Below are positions 9,070 to 18,731 of a stretch of DNA of 47,409 nt, piece by piece. Origin of the DNA: Cyanobacteria bacterium HKST-UBA04 (GTDB lineage Bacteria > Cyanobacteriota > Vampirovibrionia > Vampirovibrionales > JAGQHJ01). The notes below the pieces were generated by a model that saw nothing but the letters and a program-made list of their open reading frames with translations, searched no databases and was not told where the DNA came from. Numbering within the stretch: position 1 is the first letter of the stretch; every line of letters starts with the position of its first letter. The stretch spans positions 1 to 47,409 of the forward strand of contig JAGQHJ010000011.1 in NCBI GenBank assembly GCA_020431915.1, given 5' to 3'. The translations under genes were made by a program, and so were the position numbers.

Positions 9070-9263
9070 GACGGCACTGCCATAGAAAGCCCGGTTTTGA
9101 ACAGCCCTGTCAATAACTTGTTATGGTTTTCCAAAGCCCTTTTTTTCTGCAGGGTAATCTTCACGAATAGACAAGCCGTAAGGGCCGTGGTAGCGTCTTA
9201 GTCTATAAAACACACGAAGGCCAGTGCTCGTTGGCCATTTTATGACAGCCCTGTAGAAAACTT
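9070..9263. other. malQ-queF spacer with an imperfect direct repeat
   Basis: A block ACAGCCCTGT-N5-ACTTGT occurs at 9101-9121 and again at 9245-9265, the second copy running into the queF start. ACAGCCCTGT is itself an inverted repeat (ACAG-CC-CTGT). A small hairpin (GGCCA/TGGCC, 9219-9236) and a TATAAA at 9204-9209 lie between. I looked for a preQ1 riboswitch here and do not see its consensus. Confidence 0.5.
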
Positions 9264-9653
9264 GTGAATGCCATGTTAGAAACACCTTTGAAACCAGAAG
9301 CCGTTGAGTTTGCTGCCGTTGAGGTTTTTCCCAACCAGCACCGCCACCGGCGCTACCATATCGTCTCGACGTGCCCGGAATTTACCTCGGTTTGCCCCAA
9401 GACCGGCCTGCCCGATTTCGGCACCATTACCATGGACTACGTGCCCGATGCCCACTGCATCGAGTTGAAGTCCTACAAGTATTACCTGCTGTCCTACCGC
9501 AACGTGGGCATTTTCTACGAGAACGTGGTCAACAAAATTCTGGACGACATGGTGGCCCTTTGCCAGCCGCACTACATGCAGGTTACCGGTACATTCTCCA
9601 CCCGTGGCGGTATTCACACCACCGTCACCGTCGAGCACGGCTCGCCCGAGTAG
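9264..9653 (+). CDS. queF: NADPH-dependent 7-cyano-7-deazaguanine reductase QueF
   Basis: This 129-residue protein matches the short, single-domain QueF type that reduces the nitrile preQ0 to the amine preQ1 in queuosine tRNA modification. It shows the family motif ELKSYKYYLLSYR near residue 56 (QueF signature), the catalytic Cys in SVCPKTGLPDFGT near residue 34 and a final segment with GGIHTTV typical of the T-fold family. The frame opens with GTG at 9264; ATG at 9273 (MLETP) is an alternative. No other queuosine genes are present in this window. Confidence 0.93.
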   Translation: MNAMLETPLKPEAVEFAAVEVFPNQHRHRRYHIVSTCPEFTSVCPKTGLPDFGTITMDYVPDAHCIELKSYKYYLLSYRNVGIFYENVVNKILDDMVALCQPHYMQVTGTFSTRGGIHTTVTVEHGSPE

Positions 9654-9710
9654 ACCCGCGCACCTCCCGATTCCATTTTTTGGGAAGAGGGATTTGTCGT
9701 GTATCAAACG

Positions 9711-10220
9711 CTAGGCAAAAATCCGGCGAGGGAAGCGGCTGCGTTCTGTAAAAACGTGGGAGTGGCCTTTAAGTCGGGCAACCAGCTGAGCATGGGCTTG
9801 GCGCCGATCGGCCCCTTCGGGGGCCAGGGCATCGCGTAGTTGGGTATAAGCGCTGATGGGGCCTTCCACATGGTTATTCCGTTCGATCTGCTGTTGGGCC
9901 TGTTCGTCGGATTGAAACTGGGTCCACCAGGGGACGGCATACACGTGGGGGCTTGCTTCAAACAGGTCGGTCAGGGCATGGTGCTGTTCGAGGAAGGGCA
10001 GGCCTCCTTGGTCTTTTGGAGCGCTTACCCGTTGGAAGTAGTCCAGGTCGTTGGCCGACAAGAGCCACATGCCGGGTCGGCTGCGAGGCTGGTCGACCTT
10101 GGTGGCATCGATACCCTCGTCTTTAAGCCGCTTGAGGGTGTGCTCAAGCAAGGTGGGGTTGGTACTGGGCCAAATAAATACGCTGCCTGCAAAACGCAGG
10201 GCTTCAATGGGTTGAGGCAT
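9711..10220 (-). CDS. Hypothetical protein
   Basis: I do not recognise this 169-residue soluble protein. It is rich in Gln, Arg and His and has a central hydrophobic patch (HVYAVPWWTQF) between helical-looking segments; a C-terminal half with long charged helices may coil. No cysteine, signal peptide or membrane helix is visible. The ATG at 10220 is chosen because the frame upstream (to 10328) looks non-coding. A 13-base tandem repeat lies directly upstream of this start. It converges on queF with 57 bases between stops. Confidence 0.6.
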   Translation of the reverse strand: MPQPIEALRFAGSVFIWPSTNPTLLEHTLKRLKDEGIDATKVDQPRSRPGMWLLSANDLDYFQRVSAPKDQGGLPFLEQHHALTDLFEASPHVYAVPWWTQFQSDEQAQQQIERNNHVEGPISAYTQLRDALAPEGADRRQAHAQLVARLKGHSHVFTERSRFPRRIFA

Positions 10221-10228
10221 AAGGAATC

Positions 10229-10255
10229 GTTGTCTGCTTAAGGTTGTCTGCTTAA
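10229..10255 (-). repeat. Tandem 13-bp repeat before a start codon
   Basis: GTTGTCTGCTTAA occurs at 10229-10241 and, after one base, again at 10243-10255 (14-base period). On the minus strand the two copies sit 8-35 bases upstream of the ATG at 10220, where a ribosome-binding site or leader would be. Confidence 0.85.
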
Positions 10256-10391
10256 TTGGGATAAAAAGTTGTCTCAGGCAGCCAAAACAGGGGGCGTGCT
10301 GCCGAATGGAAAGCCCTATTGTATCCAAACCAGTCGAGGAATCAAGTAATGGACGTGATTATGCCGGTATTAAACCCGTATCAAGCCGGTA

Positions 10392-11435
10392 TTAAGCGGG
10401 TGTCAGGTTTTTGTCCTTAATGGTTTTCGTCAGCAAGGGGGCAATCTCGAAGAGATCGCCGACGATGCCGAAATCGGCAATCTCGAAGATGGGCGCGTCG
10501 GGGTTGGTGTTGACGGCCACGATATGGCGGCTGCTGGTCATTCCCACCTGGTGCTGAATGGCTCCGTGGATACCCAAGGCAATGTAGAGGTTGGGGCTGA
10601 CGGTTTTGCCGGTTTGCCCGACCTGCTCACTGTGGGGACGCCACCCGGCATCGACCACGGCACGTGACGCACCAACGGCAGCACCCAGCGACTGGGCCAG
10701 GGCTTCGACCAGCGGAAAATTCTCGGGGCCTTTGACACCCCGGCCGCCGGCCACCACAATTTCGGCATCGGCCAGGCTTTTGCCCGACGATGCGGCCTCG
10801 CTGGCTGAAATGCCAACCAGTTGCAAGGTAGGCGCGGCCACGTCAACCGCCATGGTTTCCGTGGTTACCGAGGCACCGGCTGCGGGGGCTTCGCCCTTGC
10901 GAAACGCCTTGGCGCGCAGGGTCACCATTTGCGGCCGAACATCGGGGGCCGTGACGATGGTGAGCATGTTTTCGGCATAAACCGGGCGGGTCACTTCAAC
11001 CTGCCCACTGCTGCCCATCGTCAGTTGGGTGGCGTCGGGCATCAGGGCCAATGGGGCGGCCAGGGCCAGGCGCGGGGCGTAGTCCTTGCTGGTGGAGGTG
11101 GCGCCAGCCAGAATGAGTGCCGGTTTTTTGGCGGCAATGGCTTGGGTTAATGCCTGGGTGTAGCCTTGTCCACTGTAGGTGGCCAGGTTTGCACTGGTCA
11201 GGGCCAGCACTGCCGTGGCCCCATGGGCGGCCAGATCGGCCTGGTACGGGTCGGGTGTGTCGCCATCGCCCAGCAACAAAACGGCCGTGATGGGCGTGTT
11301 GCCTTGCTCGGCGGCCAGTTGGCGGGCGGCGGTCAGGGCCTCAAAGGTGGCCTCTGCCAATGTGCCGGTTTGGGTCCGTTCGACAACAACCCAGATACCG
11401 GAAAACTGATCCTTGGGCGTGGGGGGGGTGACCAT
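10392..11435 (-). CDS. etfA: Electron transfer flavoprotein subunit alpha
   Basis: This 347-residue protein is EtfA, which with EtfB forms a soluble FAD protein that carries electrons between acyl-CoA or other dehydrogenases and the respiratory chain. The N-terminal alpha/beta domain (WVVVERT...) is followed by the conserved C-terminal FAD domain, with IVVAGGRGVKG near residue 225, VDAGWRPHSEQVGQTGK near 262 and LYIALGIHGAIQHQVGM near 285. A GGAGG site precedes the ATG by 11 bases. It follows etfB with 22 bases between them. No dehydrogenase partner is adjacent. Confidence 0.95.
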   Translation of the reverse strand: MVTPPTPKDQFSGIWVVVERTQTGTLAEATFEALTAARQLAAEQGNTPITAVLLLGDGDTPDPYQADLAAHGATAVLALTSANLATYSGQGYTQALTQAIAAKKPALILAGATSTSKDYAPRLALAAPLALMPDATQLTMGSSGQVEVTRPVYAENMLTIVTAPDVRPQMVTLRAKAFRKGEAPAAGASVTTETMAVDVAAPTLQLVGISASEAASSGKSLADAEIVVAGGRGVKGPENFPLVEALAQSLGAAVGASRAVVDAGWRPHSEQVGQTGKTVSPNLYIALGIHGAIQHQVGMTSSRHIVAVNTNPDAPIFEIADFGIVGDLFEIAPLLTKTIKDKNLTPA

Positions 11436-11457
11436 CGGGGTGCGAGCCTCCTAAAGC

Positions 11458-12249
11458 TTAAACAATCTGTTGCTGATGCAGGTAGTCAATCAACTGGTTA
11501 ACAGCGGCCTGTGGATCGCTGCCATCGATTTTTTGCCCGCCGGTTTTTTGGGGTTTGCGGGTAAAGCTCATCGAGGTGACGAAGGCCCCGCCTGCCCCGA
11601 CCTGGTCGGCCGACAAGCCCAGGTCGTCGAGTTTGACTTCCGGGATTTCGGTCCGGTTGGCTTTCATAACCCCCTTGATGGCAGGCATCCGCAATTCGTA
11701 ATCGCATTTCATCATGCACACCACTCCGGGCAGGGTCATGGTGTAGGTTTCAATGCCTTTTTCGGTTTCGCGCTTCAGGGTGGCCTGCTCGCCGCTTAGG
11801 GTGACTTCCTTGCAGAAGGTCAGGCTGGGGATTTCCATCAACTGCCCGACACCAGGGCCCACGTTGCCGCTCATCTGGTCCGAGGAGTACTGGCCAAAGA
11901 GCACCAGCTTGGCATCGGGCACGTACTTGGCAATAGCCGCGTTCAGGATGTGGCACAGGGTGACGGTATCGCCGCCATTGAAGCGGTCGTCGTTAATCAG
12001 GTAGGCCTGGTCACAGCCAACGGCCAAGGCTTTTTTCAGGGCGTCCTTGCTTCGGGCGTCGCCGACGGTCAGCACGGTTACGGTGGCAGACTCGCCGATG
12101 GCTTCTTTCAGGCGCACGGCGGTTTCAAGTGCATATTCGCAAAAGGGGTTCATGACCCATTCCAGATTGTCATGCATCAACTGGTTGTTGCTGTCAAAAC
12201 GAAGCTGGGCCGTGTCCGGCACGGTTTTAATGCACACCACAATGTTCAT
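11458..12249 (-). CDS. etfB: Electron transfer flavoprotein subunit beta
   Basis: This 263-residue protein is EtfB, starting MNIVVCIKTVPDT as the family does and carrying the AMP/adenine-nucleotide domain with LFGQYSSDQMSGNVGPG near residue 122. Length is typical. An AAGGAC site lies upstream of the ATG. First gene of etfB-etfA; divergent from uspA with a 190-base spacer. Confidence 0.95.
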   Translation of the reverse strand: MNIVVCIKTVPDTAQLRFDSNNQLMHDNLEWVMNPFCEYALETAVRLKEAIGESATVTVLTVGDARSKDALKKALAVGCDQAYLINDDRFNGGDTVTLCHILNAAIAKYVPDAKLVLFGQYSSDQMSGNVGPGVGQLMEIPSLTFCKEVTLSGEQATLKRETEKGIETYTMTLPGVVCMMKCDYELRMPAIKGVMKANRTEIPEVKLDDLGLSADQVGAGGAFVTSMSFTRKPQKTGGQKIDGSDPQAAVNQLIDYLHQQQIV

Positions 12250-12438
12250 GGTTGGTTGCTGTCCTTTTTACTTACGCCTCCATTCTCTTTACCTTAACGC
12301 AAGGACGGTCGGCTTCACAATGAGCCACATCGCCTTGGCCGTATCGGGCTGCATCTGGTATTGGGCGTACCCGTGCAGTATACTGTGGGGTGTGGTCAAT
12401 CCCCTTGCCGTCCAATTGAAGTGGAGATCCCTCGACTT

Positions 12439-12867
12439 ATGAAGATTTTGCTGCCCCTCGATGATTCCGAACCGTCCAAAACTACCCTGGATTGGGTGAT
12501 TAAGACGTTTAAGGCCCAGCAACCCAAGCTTTACGTGTTGACGGTGGTCGAAGAAACCACCCCGGAAATCCCCACCATGAGCTACCAGGTGGAAGATGCC
12601 CTGAAGCTGCTTGAGCAGACGACGGCCACCCTTACCCAGGCCGGCCTGCCTCCCGAAAAGGCCGAGTATGTGGTGGGCGACCCGGTTCAAAGCATTTGCC
12701 AGTATGCAGAAGAAGCCGGTGTGGACCAGATTATTATTGGCTCGCATGGCCGCACGGGCTGGATTAAGCTGCTGTTGGGCAGTGTCAGCAGTGGCGTGTT
12801 TGAATGTGCCAAAGTGCCGGTCTTTGTCTTTAAGAACGTCAAAACCAAACAAACCGTGACAGCCTAA
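12439..12867 (+). CDS. Universal stress protein, UspA family
   Basis: A 142-residue single Usp domain beginning MKILLPLDDSEPS, with the ATP-binding pattern G-2x-G-9x-G-S visible as GSHGRTGWIKLLLGS near residues 112-126. It therefore belongs to the nucleotide-binding branch of the family. Its role in this organism is not evident. The start is set by the family N-terminus; in-frame ATGs upstream are not conserved-looking. A TATACT hexamer at 12379-12384 could be its -10, but no good -35 sits at the right distance. Confidence 0.9.
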   Translation: MKILLPLDDSEPSKTTLDWVIKTFKAQQPKLYVLTVVEETTPEIPTMSYQVEDALKLLEQTTATLTQAGLPPEKAEYVVGDPVQSICQYAEEAGVDQIIIGSHGRTGWIKLLLGSVSSGVFECAKVPVFVFKNVKTKQTVTA

Positions 12868-12936
12868 AAGCAGCTTTTGCACGTCCCAAGCCTTTTGGCC
12901 GCCGCTTTGTTACAAAGCTCGGTTTTGCCCCAACTG

Positions 12937-12950
12937 CAACCTTTACGTTA
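12937..12950 (+). promoter_or_regulatory. Possible SufR-like operator and promoter upstream of suf
   Basis: CAAC-N6-GTTA (12937-12950) differs by one base from the CAAC-N6-GTTG box bound by cyanobacterial SufR. It overlaps a weak promoter (TTTACG, 17 bases, TAAACT) and the 10-base palindrome ACGTTAACGT at 12945-12954. No sufR gene is in the window, so this is only a candidate. Confidence 0.25.
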
Positions 12951-12999
12951 ACGTTAGGGTGCGCTAAACTAGGGATAAGAGACAAAACTGATGGTTTAA

Positions 13000-13037
13000 G
13001 GGGTATCGTTACCCCGATTTTCCTGTTTTTTCGCTTT
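13000..13037 (+). terminator. Hairpin with T-rich tail between uspA and sufB
   Basis: GGGGTA-TCGT-TACCCC forms a perfect 6-bp stem at 13000-13015, followed by GATTTTCCTG and then a run of six T. It can act as a rho-independent terminator for uspA, or as an attenuator in the suf leader if transcription starts upstream of it. Confidence 0.55.
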
Positions 13038-13078
13038 TTCTTTGCCCTGATTGATGCCATAGAGATACGTTTCCCCTG

Positions 13079-14515
13079 ATGTCTACGCTGGAACAATTAA
13101 CCAACCAGGATTACAAGTTCGGCTTTAAGACCGATATCGAGACCGATATCTTGCCCAAGGGCCTGAACGAGACCGTGGTGCGCCAAATTTGGGAAAAAAA
13201 GGGCGAACCCGACTTCATGCTCGATTTTCGGTTAAAGGCCTATGCCCAGTGGCTGAAAATGACCGAGCCCAGATGGGCCCACCTGACGTTTCCGCCCATC
13301 GACTATCAGGACATCAGCTATTATGCCGCCCCGAAGCAGAAGGTGCAGAAGCAGAGCCTTGACGAGGTAGACCCTGAGCTGCTGGCCACTTTCGAGAAAC
13401 TGGGCCTGTCCCTGAACGAACAGAAGCGCCTGTCGGGGGTTGCCGTGGATGCGGTTTTTGACAGCGTTTCGATTGCCACCACCTTCAAGAAGGACCTGGC
13501 CCGGCATGGGGTTATTTTCTGCTCCATCTCCGAGGCGTTGAAGGAGCACCCGGACCTGGTCAAACAGTATTTAGGGTCGGTCGTACCGACCACCGACAAC
13601 TACTATGCCGCGCTGAACTCGGCCGTGTTTACCGATGGCAGTTTTGTGTATGTGCCCAAGGACACGGTTTGCCCGATGGAATTGAGCACCTATTTCCGTA
13701 TCAACACCGAAGAAACCGGGCAGTTTGAGCGCACCCTGATTGTTTGCGACGACCGTGCCCAGGTCAGTTACCTGGAAGGCTGCACGGCCCCGGCCTTCAG
13801 CAAGAACCAGTTGCATGCGGCTGTCGTCGAGCTGGTGGCTCTGGAAGACGCCAGTATCAAGTATTCGACTGTCCAGAACTGGTATGCCGGTGATCCCAAG
13901 ACCGGCCAGGGCGGGATTTACAACTTTGTGACCAAGCGTGGCAAGTGTGCCGGTGCTCGCTCCCATATCTCGTGGACCCAGGTGGAAACCGGCTCAGCCA
14001 TTACGTGGAAGTACCCAAGCTGTATTCTGCAGGGCGACCATTCCCGTGGCGAGTTTTATTCGGTGGCCCTGACCAACAACTGCCAGCAGGCGGATACGGG
14101 CACGAAGATGATCCACATTGGCAAGGACACCAAGAGCACCATTATCAGCAAGGGGATTAGCGCCGGCAAAAGCATCAACTGCTACCGGGGTGCCGTTACC
14201 ATCAAGAAGTCGGCCAAGGGTGCGCGCAATTTTACCCAGTGCGACTCCATGCTGATTGGCGATCAGTGTTCGGCCAATACCTTCCCCTACATCGACGTGG
14301 AAAATGACACGGCCAAGGTCGAGCATGAGGCCAGCACGTCGAAGGTCAGTGAAGAGCAGATTTTCTACTTCCAGTCTCGGGGTATCGGGCCAGAGGAAGC
14401 CGTGGCCACCATTATCAGCGGTTTCTGCAAGGACGTTTTTCGCGAGCTGCCCGCCGAATTTGCCCAAGAGGCCGATGCCCTGTTGAGCCTGAAACTGGAA
14501 AACTCCGTCGGATAA
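13079..14515 (+). CDS. sufB: Fe-S cluster assembly scaffold SufB
   Basis: This 478-residue protein is SufB, the scaffold of the SufBC2D complex on which iron-sulfur clusters are built. It has the usual length and conserved blocks: [13 protein letters not shown] near residue 366, [19 protein letters not shown] near 385 with the key cysteines, and [10 protein letters not shown] near 417 with the Glu-His pair used in cluster formation, then the conserved [12 protein letters not shown] tail. It opens the suf operon. The ATG is the first of the frame. The ribosome-binding site is weak. Confidence 0.96.
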   Translation: MSTLEQLTNQDYKFGFKTDIETDILPKGLNETVVRQIWEKKGEPDFMLDFRLKAYAQWLKMTEPRWAHLTFPPIDYQDISYYAAPKQKVQKQSLDEVDPELLATFEKLGLSLNEQKRLSGVAVDAVFDSVSIATTFKKDLARHGVIFCSISEALKEHPDLVKQYLGSVVPTTDNYYAALNSAVFTDGSFVYVPKDTVCPMELSTYFRINTEETGQFERTLIVCDDRAQVSYLEGCTAPAFSKNQLHAAVVELVALEDASIKYSTVQNWYAGDPKTGQGGIYNFVTKRGKCAGARSHISWTQVETGSAITWKYPSCILQGDHSRGEFYSVALTNNCQQADTGTKMIHIGKDTKSTIISKGISAGKSINCYRGAVTIKKSAKGARNFTQCDSMLIGDQCSANTFPYIDVENDTAKVEHEASTSKVSEEQIFYFQSRGIGPEEAVATIISGFCKDVFRELPAEFAQEADALLSLKLENSVG

Positions 14516-14565
14516 TCTCGCCGCCGCCTTCACACGCACACAAAAAACAGGATCTCTCCTTTCTT

Positions 14566-15180
14566 ATGCCAGCAGCCCCTCCTTCCCACTCGTCCCCACA
14601 TGCCCCCCTGTCGGCAACTGCCGAGGTGGTGATTCGGCGTGTGTCGGTGGCCCATGGCGATGACATCCGGGCTATTCATACCCTGGCCCACAAGAGCTGG
14701 CCGGTTACGTTCGGCCCCATCTTGTCCGAGGCCCAGCTGGCCTACGAGCTCGAGACGCACTATACCGAGGCGGCCATCGTTCGGCAGCTGCATGCCGGCC
14801 AGCAGTATGCCCTTGTTTTTCTGCCCGATGCCCCGACCGTGCCGGTGGGGTTTTGTGCCTGGACAATAGAACCGAAGTACGTGGTGCTGCACAAGCTGTA
14901 CCTAGACCCCGACATAAAAGGTCGTGGCCTGGGTCGGGCGTTGATGGCGTTTGTGGAAACCCAGGCCCGGCATACCGATCGGCTTGAGGTGCGTCTGAAT
15001 GTGAACCGCCACAACGAAGGCGCCATCGGTTTTTACAAGCACCTGGGTTTTGAAGCCTTGTACGAAGTGGATCTGCCCAGTGGGCCCTTTCAGCGCAACG
15101 ATTTGGTGATGGCCAAGGCGTTGTCCGCTGACCCGAAAAAGGTCCCCTTTAAGCTTACTGAACAGGTATCCGGTTACTAA
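14566..15180 (+). CDS. GNAT-family N-acetyltransferase within the suf operon
   Basis: This 204-residue protein is a GNAT acetyltransferase. It has a 20-residue Pro/Ser-rich leader, beta strands [18 protein letters not shown], and the acetyl-CoA motif [17 protein letters not shown] near residue 112, whose R/K-G-x-G-x-A turn holds the pantetheine. Then comes a [17 protein letters not shown] motif B. Its substrate is unknown. It lies between sufB (50 bases upstream) and sufC (29 bases downstream) on the same strand, which is not part of the standard suf layout and suggests either co-regulated acetylation or an inserted passenger gene. An internal start after the leader is possible. Confidence 0.88.
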   Translation: MPAAPPSHSSPHAPLSATAEVVIRRVSVAHGDDIRAIHTLAHKSWPVTFGPILSEAQLAYELETHYTEAAIVRQLHAGQQYALVFLPDAPTVPVGFCAWTIEPKYVVLHKLYLDPDIKGRGLGRALMAFVETQARHTDRLEVRLNVNRHNEGAIGFYKHLGFEALYEVDLPSGPFQRNDLVMAKALSADPKKVPFKLTEQVSGY

Positions 15181-15209
15181 CCGGTTTACCGCCCATCCTG
15201 GAGACGACG

Positions 15210-15971
15210 ATGCTATCAATCAAGAACCTGCATGCCACCGTGAACGACACCCCCATCCTCAAGGGCATCAACCTGGAGGTAAAGGCCGGTGAGGTGCATG
15301 CCATCATGGGCCCGAACGGATCGGGCAAAAGCACTCTGGCCAAGGTCATTGCCGGGCATCCTGCTTTCGAGGTTACCGAAGGCGAGGTGCTGTATCAGGG
15401 GCAGTCCGTCCTTGGGCTTGAACCCCACGAACGCAGCAACGCCGGGATATTTTTGGCCTTCCAGTACCCTGTCGAGATTGCCGGTGTCAACAATGCCGAA
15501 TTTTTGAAGCTGGCCTATAACGCCAAACGCAAAGCCGAGGGGAAGGAAGAAGTGGACGAAGCGGCTTTCAATGCGTTGCTTAAGGAAAAACGCGCGTTGC
15601 TGGAAATGGACAGCAGCTACCTGGATCGGGCCGTCAATGAAGGGTTTTCGGGTGGCGAGAAAAAACGCAACGAGATTTTGCAACTGGCCCTGCTCGACCC
15701 CAAGCTGGCTCTGCTCGATGAAACGGATTCCGGCCTGGATATTGATGCGCTGCGTGTGGTTTCCGGTGGCGTAAACGCCTACAAGAAACCCGACAATGCA
15801 GTGGTGCTGGTGACGCACTACCAGCGTATCCTGAACTATATCCAGCCCGACTTTGTGCACGTGCTGTACAAGGGACAGATTGTTAAATCCGGTGGCAAGG
15901 AACTGGCCTTGGCCCTGGAAGAAAAAGGCTATGACTGGATTATAGAAGCCGAACAAGCGGGGGTTGCCTAG
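15210..15971 (+). CDS. sufC: Fe-S cluster assembly ATPase SufC
   Basis: This 253-residue protein is SufC, the ABC-type ATPase of SufBC2D. It has Walker [10 protein letters not shown] near residue 34, the ABC signature in [13 protein letters not shown] near residue 145 (the FSGGE form characteristic of SufC), Walker [13 protein letters not shown] near residue 168, and the switch His in [10 protein letters not shown] near 201. A GGAGA site precedes the ATG. Its stop codon overlaps the ribosome-binding site of sufD. Confidence 0.97.
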   Translation: MLSIKNLHATVNDTPILKGINLEVKAGEVHAIMGPNGSGKSTLAKVIAGHPAFEVTEGEVLYQGQSVLGLEPHERSNAGIFLAFQYPVEIAGVNNAEFLKLAYNAKRKAEGKEEVDEAAFNALLKEKRALLEMDSSYLDRAVNEGFSGGEKKRNEILQLALLDPKLALLDETDSGLDIDALRVVSGGVNAYKKPDNAVVLVTHYQRILNYIQPDFVHVLYKGQIVKSGGKELALALEEKGYDWIIEAEQAGVA

Positions 15972-15978
15972 GATCTAC

Positions 15979-17364
15979 ATGAACGCCGTGATGACAACGA
16001 CCGCCAACCAACCCGAGACGGCCCGGCCCAAAACCTTGGCCGAGCAGACCATTGCCGCAGCCACCGTGGCGCCCGCTTCGGTCTTGCCCCAACCCTTTAA
16101 TCGCTTGCGTCAGGCGGCCCAGAATCGCTTGAGCCAGGTGCCTTTCCCCACCCGCCGGCAGGAACGCTACAAGTACTGCCAGCTTGATGGGTTGTCCAAT
16201 ACCGCTTTCGAATCGTTCCAGGTCTTTCCCAAAATCAGTGCCGATCAGTTGGCGGCCCTCACCCTGCCCGAATGTCAGGATGCCCGGCTGGTTTTCGTCA
16301 ATGGTCGCTATCAGCCGCAACTGTCACAAACAAAGGCATTAACGGCCATCAAGGGGTTTCACATTACCCCGTTTTCCGGCATGGACGATGCGGCTGCCGA
16401 GGCCTTGCTGACCCAGCGACTTGAGGCTCAGGTGGCCGGTGACGACAACTGGTTTTCACTGGCCAATACCGCCTTGCTTGACGACGGCCTGCATATTCGG
16501 GTTGATCGTGACGTGGTGGTGGACGTGCCGGTTCAGCTGCTGTTTGTGATGGCCGGGGCCGATGCCACCCCCCGGATTGCAGCACCCCGCCTGGTTGCCG
16601 AGCTGGGGCCTTATGCCCGGCTGACGGTGATGGAACACTATGTGGGGCTGAACAATGCTTCGGCGACCCTCAACACCATGGGGTTCGACGTGTTTCTCGA
16701 CGACGGGGCTTCGATGACGACGATTCTGTTTCAGGAGGACCACCAGGCCGGCTTTCATTTTAACCAGCGCCGGGTGCAGGTGGGTCGCCATGCCGGGTTT
16801 AACCAACATACCCTGGCCTTTAGCGGTCTCTTGAGCCGTTTCGATAACCATGTGACGGTGGTTGGCGAGCAGGGCGATGCCCGGCTCAACGGCCTGTTGC
16901 TGCTTAACAGTAGCCGCCAGAGCCACCATCATCTGCTCATCGATCATCAGGCCGGCCACTCGACGAGCAACCAGTTGTACAAAAGCATTGTGCTCGACGA
17001 GGCCCGCGGCGAATTTGATGCCACCGTTAAGATTGCCAAGGGTGCCCAGCAAACCAATGCGGCCCAGTTGAACAAAAACCTGGTGCTTTCACCGCTGGCC
17101 AAGGTGTATACCCGTCCCCAGCTGCTTATTGATGCCGACGACGTGAAATGTGCCCATGGGGCCACGGTGGGGCAGCTTGACGAGGAAGAGCAATTTTACC
17201 TGACCAGCCGGGGCCTAAGCCCGGCCCAAGCCCAGTACATGCTTATTGACGGCTTTGCCCAGGAGCTGATTGACCAACTGCCCATTGCCTCGCTGCATCA
17301 GCGGTTGACGGGCGAACTGCAAGACTGGTTTAACCAGCGCTTTGGTCAGCAGGCGGCCGAATGA
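15979..17364 (+). CDS. sufD: Fe-S cluster assembly protein SufD
   Basis: This 461-residue protein is SufD, the SufB paralogue that completes the scaffold and helps iron delivery. The N-terminal helical domain includes RRQERYKYCQLDGL near residue 50, and the beta-helical core ends in the family hallmark DDVKCAHGATVGQLDEEE near residue 388 followed by YLTSRGLSPAQA. The frame extends upstream to a TTG inside sufC; ATG at 15979 is chosen because AGGA lies 5 bases before it, formed by the sufC stop. A second ATG at 15991 is possible. Confidence 0.95.
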   Translation: MNAVMTTTANQPETARPKTLAEQTIAAATVAPASVLPQPFNRLRQAAQNRLSQVPFPTRRQERYKYCQLDGLSNTAFESFQVFPKISADQLAALTLPECQDARLVFVNGRYQPQLSQTKALTAIKGFHITPFSGMDDAAAEALLTQRLEAQVAGDDNWFSLANTALLDDGLHIRVDRDVVVDVPVQLLFVMAGADATPRIAAPRLVAELGPYARLTVMEHYVGLNNASATLNTMGFDVFLDDGASMTTILFQEDHQAGFHFNQRRVQVGRHAGFNQHTLAFSGLLSRFDNHVTVVGEQGDARLNGLLLLNSSRQSHHHLLIDHQAGHSTSNQLYKSIVLDEARGEFDATVKIAKGAQQTNAAQLNKNLVLSPLAKVYTRPQLLIDADDVKCAHGATVGQLDEEEQFYLTSRGLSPAQAQYMLIDGFAQELIDQLPIASLHQRLTGELQDWFNQRFGQQAAE

Positions 17365-17432
17365 TCCGCTTTGGGCTATACATGTTAAAGTATTAGACTC
17401 TATAATGGACCATAGGAACCGGATTGAATTCG

Positions 17433-18716
17433 ATGACCCCCGTGATGCATTTAAATACGCCTTCCCACTGCACCCAGTCTCCTGTTGAGCCCCCGGCCGG
17501 TTTTGACGCCGCCGCCATCCGGGCCCAGTTTCCCGTGCTGCAGCGCGAGTTTAACGGCAAGCCACTGGTGTATCTGGACAACGCCGCCACAACCCAGAAA
17601 CCCCGCCCGGTCATCGATACGATTACCCACTTTTACGAGCACGACTACGGTACGGTTCGTCGCGGGGTGTATGCCCTGTGCGAAGGTTCTACACGGGCCT
17701 ACGAAGAGGCCCGTGCCAAGGTGTCACGTTTCATCAACGCGCCACTTAGTTGCGGGGTGATTTTTACCAAGGGGACGACCGAGGCCATTAACCTGGTGGC
17801 CACCGGCTATGGCCGGCCCAACGTGGGTCGGGGCGATGAGGTGATTGTGTCGGCCCTCGAGCACCATGCCAACCTGGTGCCGTGGCAGCAGTTGTGCAAG
17901 GACGTTGGGGCCACCCTGAAGGTGATTCCGATCAACGATGCTGGCGAATTGGATATGGCCGCCTATAAAAAACTGCTTAGCAAGAAAACCAAGCTGGTGG
18001 CCGTTACCCATGTCTCCAATGCTCTGGGTACGGTCAACCCCATTAAGGCCATTATCGACGAGGCCCATCAGGCTGGCGCGGTGGTGCTGGTTGACGGGGC
18101 CCAGGCGGCCAGCCACATCCCCATTGACGTGCAGGCGCTGGATTGCGACTTTTACTGCTTCAGCGGCCACAAGCTTTACGGCCCGTCGGGTATCGGGGTG
18201 CTGTATGCCAAGATTTGTCACCTGGATGAAATGACGCCCTACCAGTACGGCGGCGAAATGATTGAATCGGTGACTTTCGAGGAAAGCACCTTTACCAAGC
18301 CGCCCAACAAGTTCGAGGCCGGTACCCCGCCGATTGTGCAAGCTGTGGGATTGGGGGCTGCCATTGACTACGTGAACCAGATTGGCTTGCCCACCATTGC
18401 CGCCTGGGAAGCCTATCTGCTGGATATTGCTACCCGCAAGCTGTCGACCATTGATGGCCTGCATATTGTGGGAACGGCGGCAGACAAGGTCAGCCTGATT
18501 TCCTTTGTTATGGATCAGGCCCATCCGCTCGACATTGGAACCATTCTGGATACGGAAGCCATTGCCATTCGAACCGGCCACCATTGTGCCCAGCCGGTAA
18601 TGAAACGGTATAACCTGCCGGCCACCGCCCGGGCCTCCTTTGCGTTTTACAACACGGTTGACGATGTTGATCGTCTGGTAGCCGGGCTGCATAAAGTAAT
18701 TGAACTGTTCGAGTAA
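17433..18716 (+). CDS. sufS: Cysteine desulfurase SufS
   Basis: This 427-residue PLP enzyme takes sulfur from cysteine for cluster assembly. It carries LDNAATTQKPRPVID near residue 48, the cofactor region EHHANLVPWQQL near 143, the PLP lysine in CFSGHKLYGPSG near 238, and the active-site cysteine in IRTGHHCAQP near 380, which is the group II (SufS) form. The ATG at 17433 follows a GGATT site; the frame also opens at TTG 17424. A TATAAT hexamer at 17401-17406 lies in the 68-base gap after sufD and could drive sufSE separately, but I find no good -35. Confidence 0.95.
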   Translation: MTPVMHLNTPSHCTQSPVEPPAGFDAAAIRAQFPVLQREFNGKPLVYLDNAATTQKPRPVIDTITHFYEHDYGTVRRGVYALCEGSTRAYEEARAKVSRFINAPLSCGVIFTKGTTEAINLVATGYGRPNVGRGDEVIVSALEHHANLVPWQQLCKDVGATLKVIPINDAGELDMAAYKKLLSKKTKLVAVTHVSNALGTVNPIKAIIDEAHQAGAVVLVDGAQAASHIPIDVQALDCDFYCFSGHKLYGPSGIGVLYAKICHLDEMTPYQYGGEMIESVTFEESTFTKPPNKFEAGTPPIVQAVGLGAAIDYVNQIGLPTIAAWEAYLLDIATRKLSTIDGLHIVGTAADKVSLISFVMDQAHPLDIGTILDTEAIAIRTGHHCAQPVMKRYNLPATARASFAFYNTVDDVDRLVAGLHKVIELFE

Positions 18717-18731
18717 TAGAGGATTGAACCC

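Noticed and set aside
9070..9263. preQ1 riboswitch upstream of queF
   Set aside because: Expected by analogy, but neither the class I nor the class II consensus could be found in the spacer.
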